DNA from: Lactarius indigo
Lineage: Eukaryota; Basidiomycota; Agaricomycetes; Russulales; Russulaceae
Direction: 5' to 3'
DNA: 64,000 nt
NCBI GenBank assembly: GCA_025766275.1
Contig: JAFKAC010000065.1
Coordinates: 277,996-341,995 of the forward strand
Made by a program: the position numbers and the translations under genes. Positions 31,041 to 41,370 of this stretch are shown here, piece by piece (position 1 is the first letter of the stretch; the number at the start of each line of letters is the position of its first letter). A model generated the notes under the pieces. It ran no database searches and had not been told where the DNA came from. It worked only from the letters and a program-made list of their open reading frames with translations.

Positions 31041-34000
31041 ACCCGTCAGTCTGGGTGAGGGCTCTTCAATGTAATTCTGTAATTGTGACAACGCGCTACC
31101 GATCTATGAGAGTTCCAGTGACTGTCCGTACGAATTACCAAACGACTGAAACAAATGCGCTAGTCGACTCTGGCGCAACTGACAACTTCATCCGACCCGG
31201 CCTGGCAAAACGAGCTGGTATCCAGACACAACTGCTGAATACGCCTCGCAAGATATGGAACATAGACAATACGGAAAATAAAGCTGGGTTAATCACTCAT
31301 TATGTTAACCTAGAAGTGAAAACACGGGGACAGATAAAGCAAATGACCTTCCTGGTCACCGACCTCGGAAGCGAAGACATGGTGCTAGGCTACCCATGGC
31401 TAAGTGCATTCGAACCAACGATCAGCTGGGCCACTGCGACTATACACCCCGACATGCAGCCAATCGTACTAGCAAGCAGCGAAGCACTGTTACCCACAAC
31501 GACCATTCGAGCCCTTATTGTGGCCGAAAAGGAAGACATTGTGCGAGAACTAGAGGAGGAAACGTTTGCTAAAGCCACCACCTCGACGGAACTGGCCATA
31601 CAAGCAAAACAACAGCAAACGGCAGCAGTGCTCCCGCAGGAATACGCAATGTTCACCAGACTTTTCAACGAGCAAGCCTCACACCGCTTCCCCCCGGCAA
31701 GGCCGTGGGATCACGCAATAGACTTCAAACCATCCGCGCCGGCCGCCATCGACTGCAAGATTTACCCTATGACCCAAAAAGAAGAAGGCGAACTCAAAGA
31801 ATTTCTGGAAGAGAAACTGAAGCAAGGGTATCTACGCCCCTCCATCTCTCCGTACGCATCCTCCTTCTTCTTCATTAAAAAGAAGGACGGAAAACTACGC
31901 CCGGTACAGGACTACCGGGTCATCAATTCCCACACCATTCGAAACCAATACCCGCTACCGCTCATACAGGACCTCATCCTCGACCTCAGTAATGCCCATA
32001 TCTATACGAAACTCGACATCCGATGGGGCTATAACAACATACGTATTCGCGACGGCGACCAGGAAAAGGCAGCGTTCAAAACCAAATTCGGCCTCTTCGA
32101 ACCCACGGTGATGTTCTTCGGGCTCACTAACTCCCCTGCCACCTTCCAGGCCATGATGAACCACATCTACCGCGACACCATAGCGAAGCATGAGCGACTG
32201 GGCACTACCATACGCGTCTATATGGACGATATTGGTATCGCTACTCACTTTGATCACGATCTAATGGCCCATGTAGACGCCGTCCGCGATGTTTTACGCG
32301 TCGCGGAGGAACACGACCTCTACTTCAAACTCGAGAAGTGCCTGTTCCATCAACCGCGGATGGATTACCTGGGGGTAATCCTTGAAAGGGGGGTGACCCG
32401 AATGGACCCTGTAAAAGTTCAAGGTATCAAGGACTGGCCAACGCCGACAAAAGTCAAAGACGTCCGTTCTTTCCTCGGCTTCTGCAACTTTTACAGACTC
32501 TTTATCCGCGGTTTCGCAACTCACGCTAAACCACTCACTAAACTAACATGAAAGGACGAAGAATGGCGATGGACCGAAGAAGAAGAACAGGCGTTTAACA
32601 CCCTAAAACGACTCGTGACGGAGGAACCGGTGCTAGCACACCCCGTCCTTCAAGATCCGTTCGAATTGGAAGTAGATGCTTCGGGCTATGCGGTGGGAGC
32701 CGTGTTACTGCAAAAGAAATCTGACAACAAGCGACATCCTATAGGTTACTACTCGGCGACGCTTTCCGAAGCCGAGAGAAACTACGACATCTACGATCTA
32801 GAGCTGCTCGCGATAGTTAAGGCCCTACGAAACTGGCGACCACTTCTCGCAGGAGCCCCTCACAAGATTAAAATCTACTCAGACCATCTAAACCTACAGT
32901 ATTGGAGGTCACCACAGAAGATTAGTAGGCGAATCGCCAGGGAAGTACTCGAACTTTCTGAATACGACTTCGAGATTCATCACATTAAGGGAAAAAACAA
33001 CAGGCGAGCAGATGCATTGTCAAGACGACCGGACTACGACCAAGGCGTTGAGGACAACAGCGAAGTAGTGGTCCTACCCCCCGAAATCTTTGTACGGACC
33101 CTTAACACCGCGCGAACCTTCATCGCCAACCCAAATCTACTGCAACCGCGCCACCAACAAGACGAGGAGGTGATCAAAATATGGATCGACCCTTATCGCC
33201 TCAAGAAAATACAAGGAGAATGGTACAAAGACGGCAGGTTCGTAATCACAGGGCCAGCATCGACTCAACGAGTACTGATACACGACCACCACGACTTGCC
33301 AATACATGGCCATCCGGGAATTGCAAAAACCCAACGCATCCTGGAAAGACACTACTGGTGGCCGCGGCTCCGAAGAGACGTATATGAATACGTGCAAGGC
33401 TGCGCAGAGTGCCAGAGGAATAAGGTCAACACGCGGCCCATACGAGCCGCGCTGCATCCTATCACACCAATATTGGGAGCCATGCCGTTCCACACAGTGG
33501 CGGTGGACTTCATCACCAAACTCCCCGTCTCCAAGGGGTATGACAGTATACTAACGGTCACGGACCACGATTGCAGCAAAGCCTCAATCTTTATCCCATG
33601 CCGAGAAGAAATCACCGCAGAAGAAACGGCGACTCTGTATGTCGCCCAGGTGTTCAAACGTTTTGGGTTGCCGCGCAAGATAATAAGCGACCGCGACCCA
33701 CGTTTCACATCCAAGTTTACCAGAGAAGTATGCCGCATTCTGGGGATCCAACAGAACATATCAACCGCATACCACCCACGTACTGATGGACAGTCCGAGC
33801 GAACTAACCAGTGGCTGGAACAGTACCTACGCTTTTGGGTAAATGAGCGGCAAGACGACTGGGAAGCTTACCTACCAATCGCCGAATTTGCGCACAACAA
33901 CTGGCCACATGAACACACTAAAGAATCACCGTTTCAACTCCTGATGGGGTACAACCCGCAAGCGGACTGGACGGATAAGCCATCTCCCATTCCCCTCGCC

Positions 34001-35749
34001 ACCGCGCGACTAACACAACTAAGAGAGGCTAGAAACACCGCTCAACGCCTTATCAAGAAGGCGCAAGAGTCGTGGGTGCGCAACAAAGATACGCCCAAGT
34101 TCAACGTCAACGACCTCGTGTGGCTCGAAGGCAAACATCTCCGAACCAATCAGCCCACGGCGAAATTAGCGGCGCGACGCCACGGACCCTTTCGGGTGGT
34201 ACAGGTGATGTCCCCTTACAACTATCAATTGGAACTTCCCACGCAGTGGAGCATCCATCCAGTGTTTCACATCGATCTTCTCACACCGTACAAGCAAACT
34301 TCCTTGCACGGGGAAAACTTCACACGACCACCACCCGAACTGATAGATGGAGAAGAAGAATACGAAGTCGAGGCCATTCTAGACACCCGGCATTTCGGCA
34401 GAGGGAGACGCCTTCAATACCTGATCAAATGGAAGGGGTACCCAGACTCGGAGAACCAGTGGGTCAACAAAGACGACGTCTTCGCGCCGGAAGCGCTTCG
34501 CCTGTATCAGGAAGCGCGAACCCACGGTGGAAGAGATAAAGTGGGAGTCGCTCGGACAGAGGACAGTCATCCCCTTCTCCTCCGCTCAGCCATTACTCTC
34601 ATGCCCACTTCCCCACTGCGACATGTCACACAGGCGCAACTCCTCGACTCCCTCGCCGAAGACGCCCGCACCCTCCTGGCGGAGGACAGCGACACCGAAG
34701 TTCCCAACACTCAGCTCACACCATGGACACCTCTTGCACCAACAGAGGGGCCCATCACCGCACAAGAATGGATCAACGTCGTCACCAGATTCCCAGACCC
34801 GACGACCACTCCTGACGACGACCAAGCCGTCGTCCACGTCTTCCGAAACGATAGCGGCGAGCGTGAACCCATCGCCGCTATCCCCCCAAGCGACGACCTC
34901 ATCGGCGTTCGCGGAGTTTTCCCAAGCAACAACCAGCGTTCAAGCGCTGATGGAGTACGAGTTGGAGGGTTGGAAGAGGGTAGCGGCAGCATGGCAGAAG
35001 GAGCAGTTGGACTCAGCAGCGGCCCGACTGAGGGAGATGCGCGAGCGGCGGCAGCGATGGCGGCAGCTGAGGCTGGCCATGACGACGAAGATTATTACCC
35101 GGCGAGACACACCTTCCTTCGAACGAAACGCGACCCTGATAATCCCCTCATCACTCCCTGGCTCGTCTACTCCGACGGGTCCCCCATGTATCGAGGACGT
35201 GTGCGCGTGCCTGGTGCCGCCGATCACCGTCCGTTCACCGCCGCCGAAGACCCCGCGCATGTCATTGCACCTGAAGGGTTCCGGGCGAACCGACGACCCC
35301 ATTACATTCGATACCCCATCACCGGACCAGACGGAGTAGAAAGGGACGCGTCGCACGTCCAGATCATCGGAGGGGCAGACCCCCTCATATTAGGGGTTAT
35401 ACCGGGTTCGCCACATGTCTATGGTAAGCCCTTTTACGCAGAACCCCACGTATCCACGGCGCTCCGCCCCACGTATCCGCACGAAGACCTCGTCGTCTTC
35501 GAGGCGGACAAGATCACCGACCGCGCGCTCAATCGCATCAACGACGAGTCGCTCACCGCGGAGGTCACGCGCTTTCGCGCGGCCAGCTACGAGCTGGATC
35601 GACTTCGGGCGAGAGTGAGTCAGCTCCGCGCAATGATCGAGTGCGCACAAGACGATCGGCGCGACGCGATCTATCGCCTAGAGCGCGCCACCGCGTTGGA
35701 GCGCATTGCCGATGAACAACGCGACTGGCCGGCCCGCGACTTTCGGTGA
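31010..35749 (+). pseudogene. Gypsy Pol (one in-frame stop)
   Basis: Protease VDSGATDNFI; RT with GYPWLS upstream and YMDDIGIA; an in-frame TGA at 32549-32551 just before K-D-E-E-W, where a TGG Trp codon would fit; RNase H with VDASGYAVGAVL; integrase with HHCC (H-x-H-P-G-I-A-K-T...C-A-E-C) and catalytic residues in VDFITKLP, SDRDPRF and DGQSERTNQ; then a chromodomain (YEVEAILDTR...YLIKWKGYPDSENQWV). About 400 further residues follow, ending in a likely coiled coil rich in Leu, Arg and Glu. Chromodomains can steer integration to heterochromatin. Expression would need -1 frameshifting at 31022-31028. Apart from the TGA the frame is intact. Confidence 0.92.
31022..31028 (+). promoter_or_regulatory. 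Candidate -1 ribosomal frameshift site (GGGTTTT)
   Basis: The heptamer G-GGT-TTT lies in the Gag frame within the 31-base Gag/Pol overlap and fits X-XXY-YYZ. A -1 slip leads straight into Pol (S-G-R-L-N-P). A possible CGGG/CCCG stem lies just downstream (31029-31047). Confidence 0.6.
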
Positions 35750-35780
35750 GCCAGGAGTCTCACGCTAGAAAGGGAGGTGA

Positions 35781-36249
35781 TGTTACGTCTCAACCCTTAC
35801 TGTACCGGTTGCAACTACGGCGGTAAGGTAGATTAGTTGCGGACTTAATCACGGTGATACAGTAGTACGATAGGTGATACGGTACGATAGCTGACTGATG
35901 ACGGATGCCACTAATACTGGTAGTAGTGGTATTCGGTTTGAGATACTTACGCGATACGTTGGACGCTACATTACTGTGACTCATAGCAGCGCTTGAAAGC
36001 CTGCTCGACTTGTATTTAAAGTATCTCGTGAAGACCAAGAAACGCCATCTTGGTCTTCTTGAATCGTCACTCGCTTCTTTCTCTATCTCTCTATCTCTCT
36101 ATCTCTCTATAAGCCTCTTTCTTAGCGATCGGTGCGCCTTCGAGTGTTCACCAGAGTCTACGCTTGGGCCTTCGCGCCTTCAAGGAGTTTGCCAAGTTGT
36201 TACCGCCTCTACCGAGCTCAAGTCGAGCTAACGTCGTGACGACGTTACA
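35781..36249 (+). repeat. 3' LTR of the Gypsy element
   Basis: 469 bp, preceded by a purine tract AAAGGGAGGTGA. It differs from the 5' LTR at about four positions, three of them CpG transitions. Confidence 0.93.
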
Positions 36250-36254
36250 ATCGG

Positions 36255-38421
36255 CCAGCCACGCATCGTTCCTGCGCTGCAACCAGCTGCGGCGCAAGCA
36301 CCACCCGCTGGACCTCAAGCACCACCGGCGCCTCAAGCGCCTCATCCTTTCCCTCCTACCACAGCACCGGTACCTATCCAACTGGTACCGTTCACACCTC
36401 AACAGCAGCAGCAACTTCCCGAAGAAGCAAGCTGGGAAATCACGCCTCAAGTCCCGGGCAGAATGCCCTCGTACCGGTCACCTTCCGCCCTCACCCCTCT
36501 CACTCCGTCCACCACTTCATCGGCTCCACCTCAAGAAGAAGAGCCTTCAACATCAACCAAGCAGCGGCAACAAGTGCCGCCACCTGCCAAGGGCAAGGCA
36601 AAAACCAAAGAACCTCAAGAACCGACGCGCAAGTCATCGCGCATCCCCAAACCAACATTCAAAGTTACTGGGCTCTTCACCAAAGGAGCTCAACCCAAAA
36701 CCGAAGAAGAACAACCAAGCGCGGCAGCCCGGAAGTGGTTCCACCCGGACTGGCCCGGAGACGAAGGTGCAAGCGTGTATGCGGCTGACAATTTCACTCC
36801 AGAGTACGCCTTCCTCGCGGAAAGCGAGGAACTCATGGAAGCCGCCCTCAACGATTCACAAGACGATCCCAAGACACTTGCTCAAGCGCGATCTCGCTCC
36901 GACTGGCCTAAGTGGCAGGAGGCGATGGATTGCGAAATCGCAACCCTCGAAGAAGCTGGGACTTGGTCAACAGTCCCCAGACCTGCCAGCAAGAACATTG
37001 TTGGCAGCAAGTGGGTCTTCCACATCAAACAGAAGGCCGACGGGTCTATCGAGAAGTACAAGGCGCGCCTCATAGTGCGCGGATTCACACAGAAATTCAG
37101 CATTGACTACTTCGACACTTTCTCCCCAGTCGCGCGGCTCGCAAGTTTCCGCACTATCCTCACCATCGCCGCTTGCAACGACTGGGATATCAACACATTC
37201 GACTTCAACGGCGCCTACCTCAATGGAGAATTAGATGACGATGAAGATATCTACATGCAAGCACCCCCCGGATACGATACTCAGGGGGAGTCAGTCAAAC
37301 ACCTCCGCAAATCCCTTTACGGACTCAAGCAAGCCGGCCGCAAATGGTATGATACCCTGCGCCGCGCTCTCATGGACTTGGGCTTCGGCGTCAACAACGC
37401 TGACCCCGGTGTCTTCTCTATCCACGACAAAAATCACATTACAATCCTTGCAGTTCATGTTGACGACTGCATGATTACAGGTAGCTCAGACGAGCTTATT
37501 CACTATTACAAGCAGGCGCTCAACTCTCGCTACTCCCTCACCGACCTCGGCCCCATTCACTGGCTGCTCGGTATCAAGATCACCCGCGACCGCAAGTCGC
37601 ACACCATTTCACTCTCACAGACTTCATACATCGACACCATCCTTTCCCGCTTCTCCCTCAGCGACGCTAAACCCGTCGCCACTCCTATCATCCCCGGGGC
37701 GTCTTACAGCAAATCTGACACACCCTCTGACGCCACCGAAGCAGCGCATATGAAGAAAGTCCCCTATTGCGAGGCCGTCGGCAGCCTCATGTACACCGCC
37801 GTCGCCACTCGCCCCGACATCACTTTCGCCATCTCTACTCTATCCCAATTCCTCAGCAATCTGGGCGAGATCCACTGGGAAGGCGTCAAGCGCGTCTTCT
37901 GTTACCTCGCCGGCACCAAGAACCATTCGCTCACCTTCGGCATCAAGCGCCACGACCTTCTGGGATTCACTGACACAGATGGCGCATCCCAGGAACACCG
38001 CCATGCGATATCCAGCTTCGCATTCCTCATTGACGGCGGAGCAGTTGCATGGGCCTCGCGGAAACAAGAAATCATCACCCTTTCCACCGCCGAGGCCGAA
38101 TACGTCGCCGCAACTCACGCGGCAAAAGAATGCATCTGGCTCAGGAGACTCACTGAGCCATTCTTCGGCATATCACATTCCCCCACTCTTCTCCATTGCG
38201 ACAACCAGGCCGCGCTCCATCTCGCCACTCAAGACAACTACCACGCACGCACCAAACACATCGACATACGTTTCCACTTTATCCGTCAAACCATCTCCGA
38301 CGGGCTCATCAACATCAAGTATTGCCCAACTGAAGACATGACCACGGACATCCTCACCAAGCCGCTGGCGAAGTTCAAGGTCGCGTTTCACTCGCAGAAC
38401 CTCGGACTCTGTCGAGCGTGA
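36255..38421 (+). CDS. Copia 2 polyprotein, segment 4: RT and RNase H
   Basis: 722 codons completing the polyprotein in frame. A Pro/Gln-rich linker is followed by RT (WVFHIKQKADGSIEKYKARL, FSPVARL, LYGLKQAGRKW, and an active site HVDD instead of the commoner YVDD), then RNase H (FTDTDGA, WASRKQEIITLSTAEAEY). It ends CRA with TGA at 38419-38421. A GAGGGGGAG polypurine tract precedes the 3' LTR. No stop or frameshift is seen. Confidence 0.9.
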
Positions 38422-38428
38422 GGGGGAG

Positions 38429-38926
38429 TGTTGCATTTCGGCACGCTCGACCCAGCCAACTCGAACCCCACAAAAAACAACACCGCCGCGATAATGCGCA
38501 GCGGCTCAAGATCCAACATTTCCATATCCATTCCCATTCAAACATCACAAGCCTCATAGGGGTCTCACTCCCCTTTCTGCTTCATTTCTCGACACCGCTT
38601 CGTCACATACTCCCCTGTTTCATGCCTGCAAAAGGCCCATGCGTATTTATGTTCTCTTTACTGTACTTTATTCTTGTTTCTGTTAAAAATTTATCTACAT
38701 TGTATTAAAGCGCGCTCGTATGTACTCCAAATGATTATCCAGTTCTCTTCCATCTATCCTCTCGTGTGCCTCTGAACTCCTCTCCAAAGCAAGCTTTGCC
38801 TTGCCTTTGCTCATCTTCGCTTGTCTTCTACCTCATCGACTTTGCGCTTTTCTCGTTGCCAATCGAACCGGCCCTTCAGATCTCATCACCTGACCGGCCC
38901 ACTTAGCCAGATCACCCCTATCGCCC
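38429..38926 (+). repeat. 3' LTR of Copia 2, truncated
   Basis: 498 bp matching the 5' LTR but lacking its last 13 bp (GACCTTTACACCA). It joins directly to the second copy of the 84-bp flank. Confidence 0.9.
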
Positions 38927-38927
38927 A

Positions 38928-39011
38928 ACCCGAGGACCCGAGGGAGTAGAGTACGAACAATCAAGACATTGAGTGAATGAGAGCGGAGAGTCAGATATGG
39001 ATAACATTGGA
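38928..39011 (+). repeat. 84-bp duplicated flank, right copy
   Basis: Repeats 20670-20753 with about two differences, one a CpG to CpA change. After it the unique host sequence TACAGCGCC begins. Confidence 0.85.
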
Positions 39012-39752
39012 TACAGCGCCAGAAAGTAGCCAGAGAAGCTCCAGCAGCAGCATTACCCTTTGCTGAAGTTTCAGTTGGAGACTCAGCAGGAAGACGTCAA
39101 CGGGTAACGAGACAGGTCCCAACAACCTTCTTGAGAGCTTGCCTAGACACGAAGAACAGATCGACGCCGGTATCGTCCAGAAAGAACATGCAGAGCTGCG
39201 GGACTGAGCACCGCACGAACCCCGGGCCGTACTGGCGCCTGGACCGTCGCTCTACGGTCAAGTCTACGGTGGTTCTACAGTTCGTTGTCTTCAATGTCTT
39301 CAAGGTTCTCCATACTACATTTCCAGGTGATCGCATACAGTATACAGTGCTTGTAGTCTAGTAAGTGATCAGGGTAATTGTTTTATTTTTATTTTTTTTT
39401 GGAAAAGGAGTCGCCCTGGGGTGTGACACACTTCAACTGTTGGCGGTGCAGTTTCATTTCTTGGCGAATTTCAGTCGAATCCTGTTGTTTGCGATAGATT
39501 TATGTGCACCGTGTGTATATTTTCGAGTTGGAAATCACTCAACATTGCTATGTCGTACATACTCCGTGCGAAGAGAGAATCGTTTGCATACCCTGTGTCG
39601 TCCACTCGAAAAAAAGAGGAAAAAAACTCGCTGTTTGTAGACTATGTCTTTAGTAGACAAGGCATGCCGTTGCAAAGGTGTGACGCAATCGAAGGAGAAG
39701 CACGGTGTGTTGCCAGGATCTGTGTGTCGGAATCGGGAGTACAGTCGCGCCG
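39012..39752. other. Intergenic, no gene recognised
   Basis: About 740 bp between Copia 2 and the 3' end of the first F-box gene. Only short open frames without motifs (for example 39131-39361) and a T-rich tract near 39385-39400. Confidence 0.5.
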
Positions 39753-41369
39753 TTACCGCGGTGGATGATGCGACACTGGCGCGCATGGAGAACCGTGCCA
39801 ATAAACGAGAAAGTCAGGATCGGAACGTCCTGAAGAAGTGTTGGAAATATCTGCATCGTTGCGTGCAACTTCAGGGTGTTTGCTTTTGAGGTGTTTTTGG
39901 AATATATGACGGCGCTTCGGCGTACACTCGAAGTCGCCGCAATACGAGCACATGAGCCGGTATGCGTGCTTGTCTACAAGATGTCTTTTGAGGGACTGCT
40001 GGTCTCTGGAACTATCATTGCAGGTGGAACATAATAATTCCAAGTTTACAAGACGGCCGGAGCGTCGTCGCGAGGTGATGAATAGCTTCGCAGCGACCCT
40101 AAACCGCCAATCTAAGGCCACAGGCTCCTGTACATGGAGATTTCGCAGGGCAGTGAGCACAGTTGTGTCAGATGGGCGCCCTCCGCTGGCTGTACGTAAT
40201 GCATACAAGATGTTCGTCGCATGTACGCCAACTACACGAAAGTCTGTTGCGCCGTCGAATGGCCGGACAAGTTCCAGCCATTGTTCATCATCCAGGTCGT
40301 CCTGCCCGCTTGGCGATTGGGCCGTATTGATGCCTAGAGTTTCTATACGGAATAGGAAAGGGGAAAATCGATCACAGACTTGGGCCATGGATGACAACTG
40401 CCAGTCTAACTGTTTGCAGGGTATGTGTAATCGAAGAGGAGTGGAAGTCTCTGAGCTGGTGAACGAGATGGAAATGGCATCTCCGGAGGTTTGGACCTCT
40501 GCTCGGCTGAGCGGCGTCTGAATTCCTGTCCGCTCGACGAATCGGCCAAGTTGCGATGCGTCCATCGTGGGTTGGCTAAACAATGTGATATCAATATCCC
40601 CGAGAATAGGTGCATCGATTATTGCCACGAGACTATCCAAATACTTGCTAGTTCCTCGATATTTGAGGGACGTTAGAGCAGGGAGAACAACGCGTTCCCC
40701 TGACTGTGGAGGCAAGCTGAGGTGGTTTCGGCGGGGAGGTAGGGAAAGGAAGTGAAGTGAAAGTGTTCGGAGATTGATCATCCCGGACAAGCTGTTCGCG
40801 AACGCTTCTGGGGAAAAATACCCAGCACTAGGAATTTCGTGGAGCTGGATATCTACGAGATCGTGAGAGAGTGAAAGTAGCTGCGGCAATGAGGGAAAGG
40901 TAATCCTGGTCGAGTGGAGAGTACGAAGGCGTGGGCCCCACCGAAAGGCGCCGGGAAGGGCCAGCCGCATGTTGTCTCGGGATAGAAGGTAAAGTTCTTC
41001 CAGTTCCAAAAGTGGCTCAGAGACCGCGGAAAGTTTCTCGAGGAGCGAGCTGGTGACTGTGAGGTTGATGGAGCTAACACGATCAGATTGCTTCAGTGCG
41101 GCAATGATATTTTCATCGTCCTCAGGAGCCGGAGGATCGAGATTTAGAGTCCCCCCGTACTTTACGACGATAGGTAGGGCCGGCCAGTAATTTAGAGCCT
41201 TCAAGACACGCGTTCCATACGTACAGTAGAGTCGAAGATTTAGACCCAGAGGAGATGAAAATACGATTTGTCGCCATCTTTGGCACACCCACGCGAGCGT
41301 AGGCCATATTTGTGGAGTGGGATCCAGACAATGTCGAAATATGTCGAAAAGGATGTCATCGTGGAGCAT
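39753..41369 (-). CDS. F-box protein 1 with C-terminal C2H2-like fingers
   Basis: 538 residues. An F-box opens the protein (MLHDDILFDIFRHCL, then W-P-T-L-x-x-V-C-Q-R-W-R), followed by the family's conserved SPLGLNLRLYCTYGT and L-P-I-V-V-K-Y-G-G and a long leucine-rich region of LRR type. The C-terminus has two C2H2-like modules (CSTCNDSSRDQQ...H-x4-H and CSYCGDFECTPK...H-x5-H). F-box proteins are substrate receptors of SCF ubiquitin ligases; the fingers may bind the target. The ATG lies one base after the predicted stop of F-box gene 2 (TGA-G-ATG once the preceding intron is spliced). It lacks the tiny first exon of its relatives. Confidence 0.85.
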   Translation of the reverse strand: MLHDDILFDIFRHCLDPTPQIWPTLAWVCQRWRQIVFSSPLGLNLRLYCTYGTRVLKALNYWPALPIVVKYGGTLNLDPPAPEDDENIIAALKQSDRVSSINLTVTSSLLEKLSAVSEPLLELEELYLLSRDNMRLALPGAFRWGPRLRTLHSTRITFPSLPQLLSLSHDLVDIQLHEIPSAGYFSPEAFANSLSGMINLRTLSLHFLSLPPRRNHLSLPPQSGERVVLPALTSLKYRGTSKYLDSLVAIIDAPILGDIDITLFSQPTMDASQLGRFVERTGIQTPLSRAEVQTSGDAISISFTSSETSTPLRLHIPCKQLDWQLSSMAQVCDRFSPFLFRIETLGINTAQSPSGQDDLDDEQWLELVRPFDGATDFRVVGVHATNILYALRTASGGRPSDTTVLTALRNLHVQEPVALDWRFRVAAKLFITSRRRSGRLVNLELLCSTCNDSSRDQQSLKRHLVDKHAYRLMCSYCGDFECTPKRRHIFQKHLKSKHPEVARNDADISNTSSGRSDPDFLVYWHGSPCAPVSHHPPR

Positions 41370-41370
41370 C

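Larger units (their letters stand above)
28477..36249 (+). mobile_element. Ty3/Gypsy chromovirus-type LTR retrotransposon
   Basis: 7,773 bp with two 469-bp LTRs (28477-28945 and 35781-36249) differing at about four positions, and a perfect 5-bp duplication ATCGG (28472-28476 and 36250-36254). It encodes Gag and, in a -1 overlapping frame, Pol with order protease-RT-RNase H-integrase-chromodomain. One in-frame TGA in Pol (32549-32551) probably inactivates this copy. It lies in the same orientation as its host Copia 2. Confidence 0.95.
20754..38926 (+). mobile_element. Copia LTR retrotransposon 2 (old, split by three nested insertions)
   Basis: 5' LTR 20754-21264, primer site at 21265, Gag-Pol start at 21366, stop at 38421 and a 3' LTR truncated by 13 bp. 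Three insertions interrupt it: a foldback element (23130-27230), a solo LTR (27471-28151) and a Gypsy element (28477-36249). Without them and their target duplicates the polyprotein is a single open frame of 1,495 codons including the stop. The LTRs differ at about ten positions in 498 bp, mostly CpG to CpA, so it is older than Copia 1 and than the Gypsy nested in it. Confidence 0.93.

Noticed and set aside
36164..37075. A 303-codon basic open frame
   Set aside because: It is an alternative frame of the Copia 2 linker and RT region.
39131..39361. A 76-codon plus-strand open frame next to Copia 2
   Set aside because: No motif or supporting context; indistinguishable from chance.
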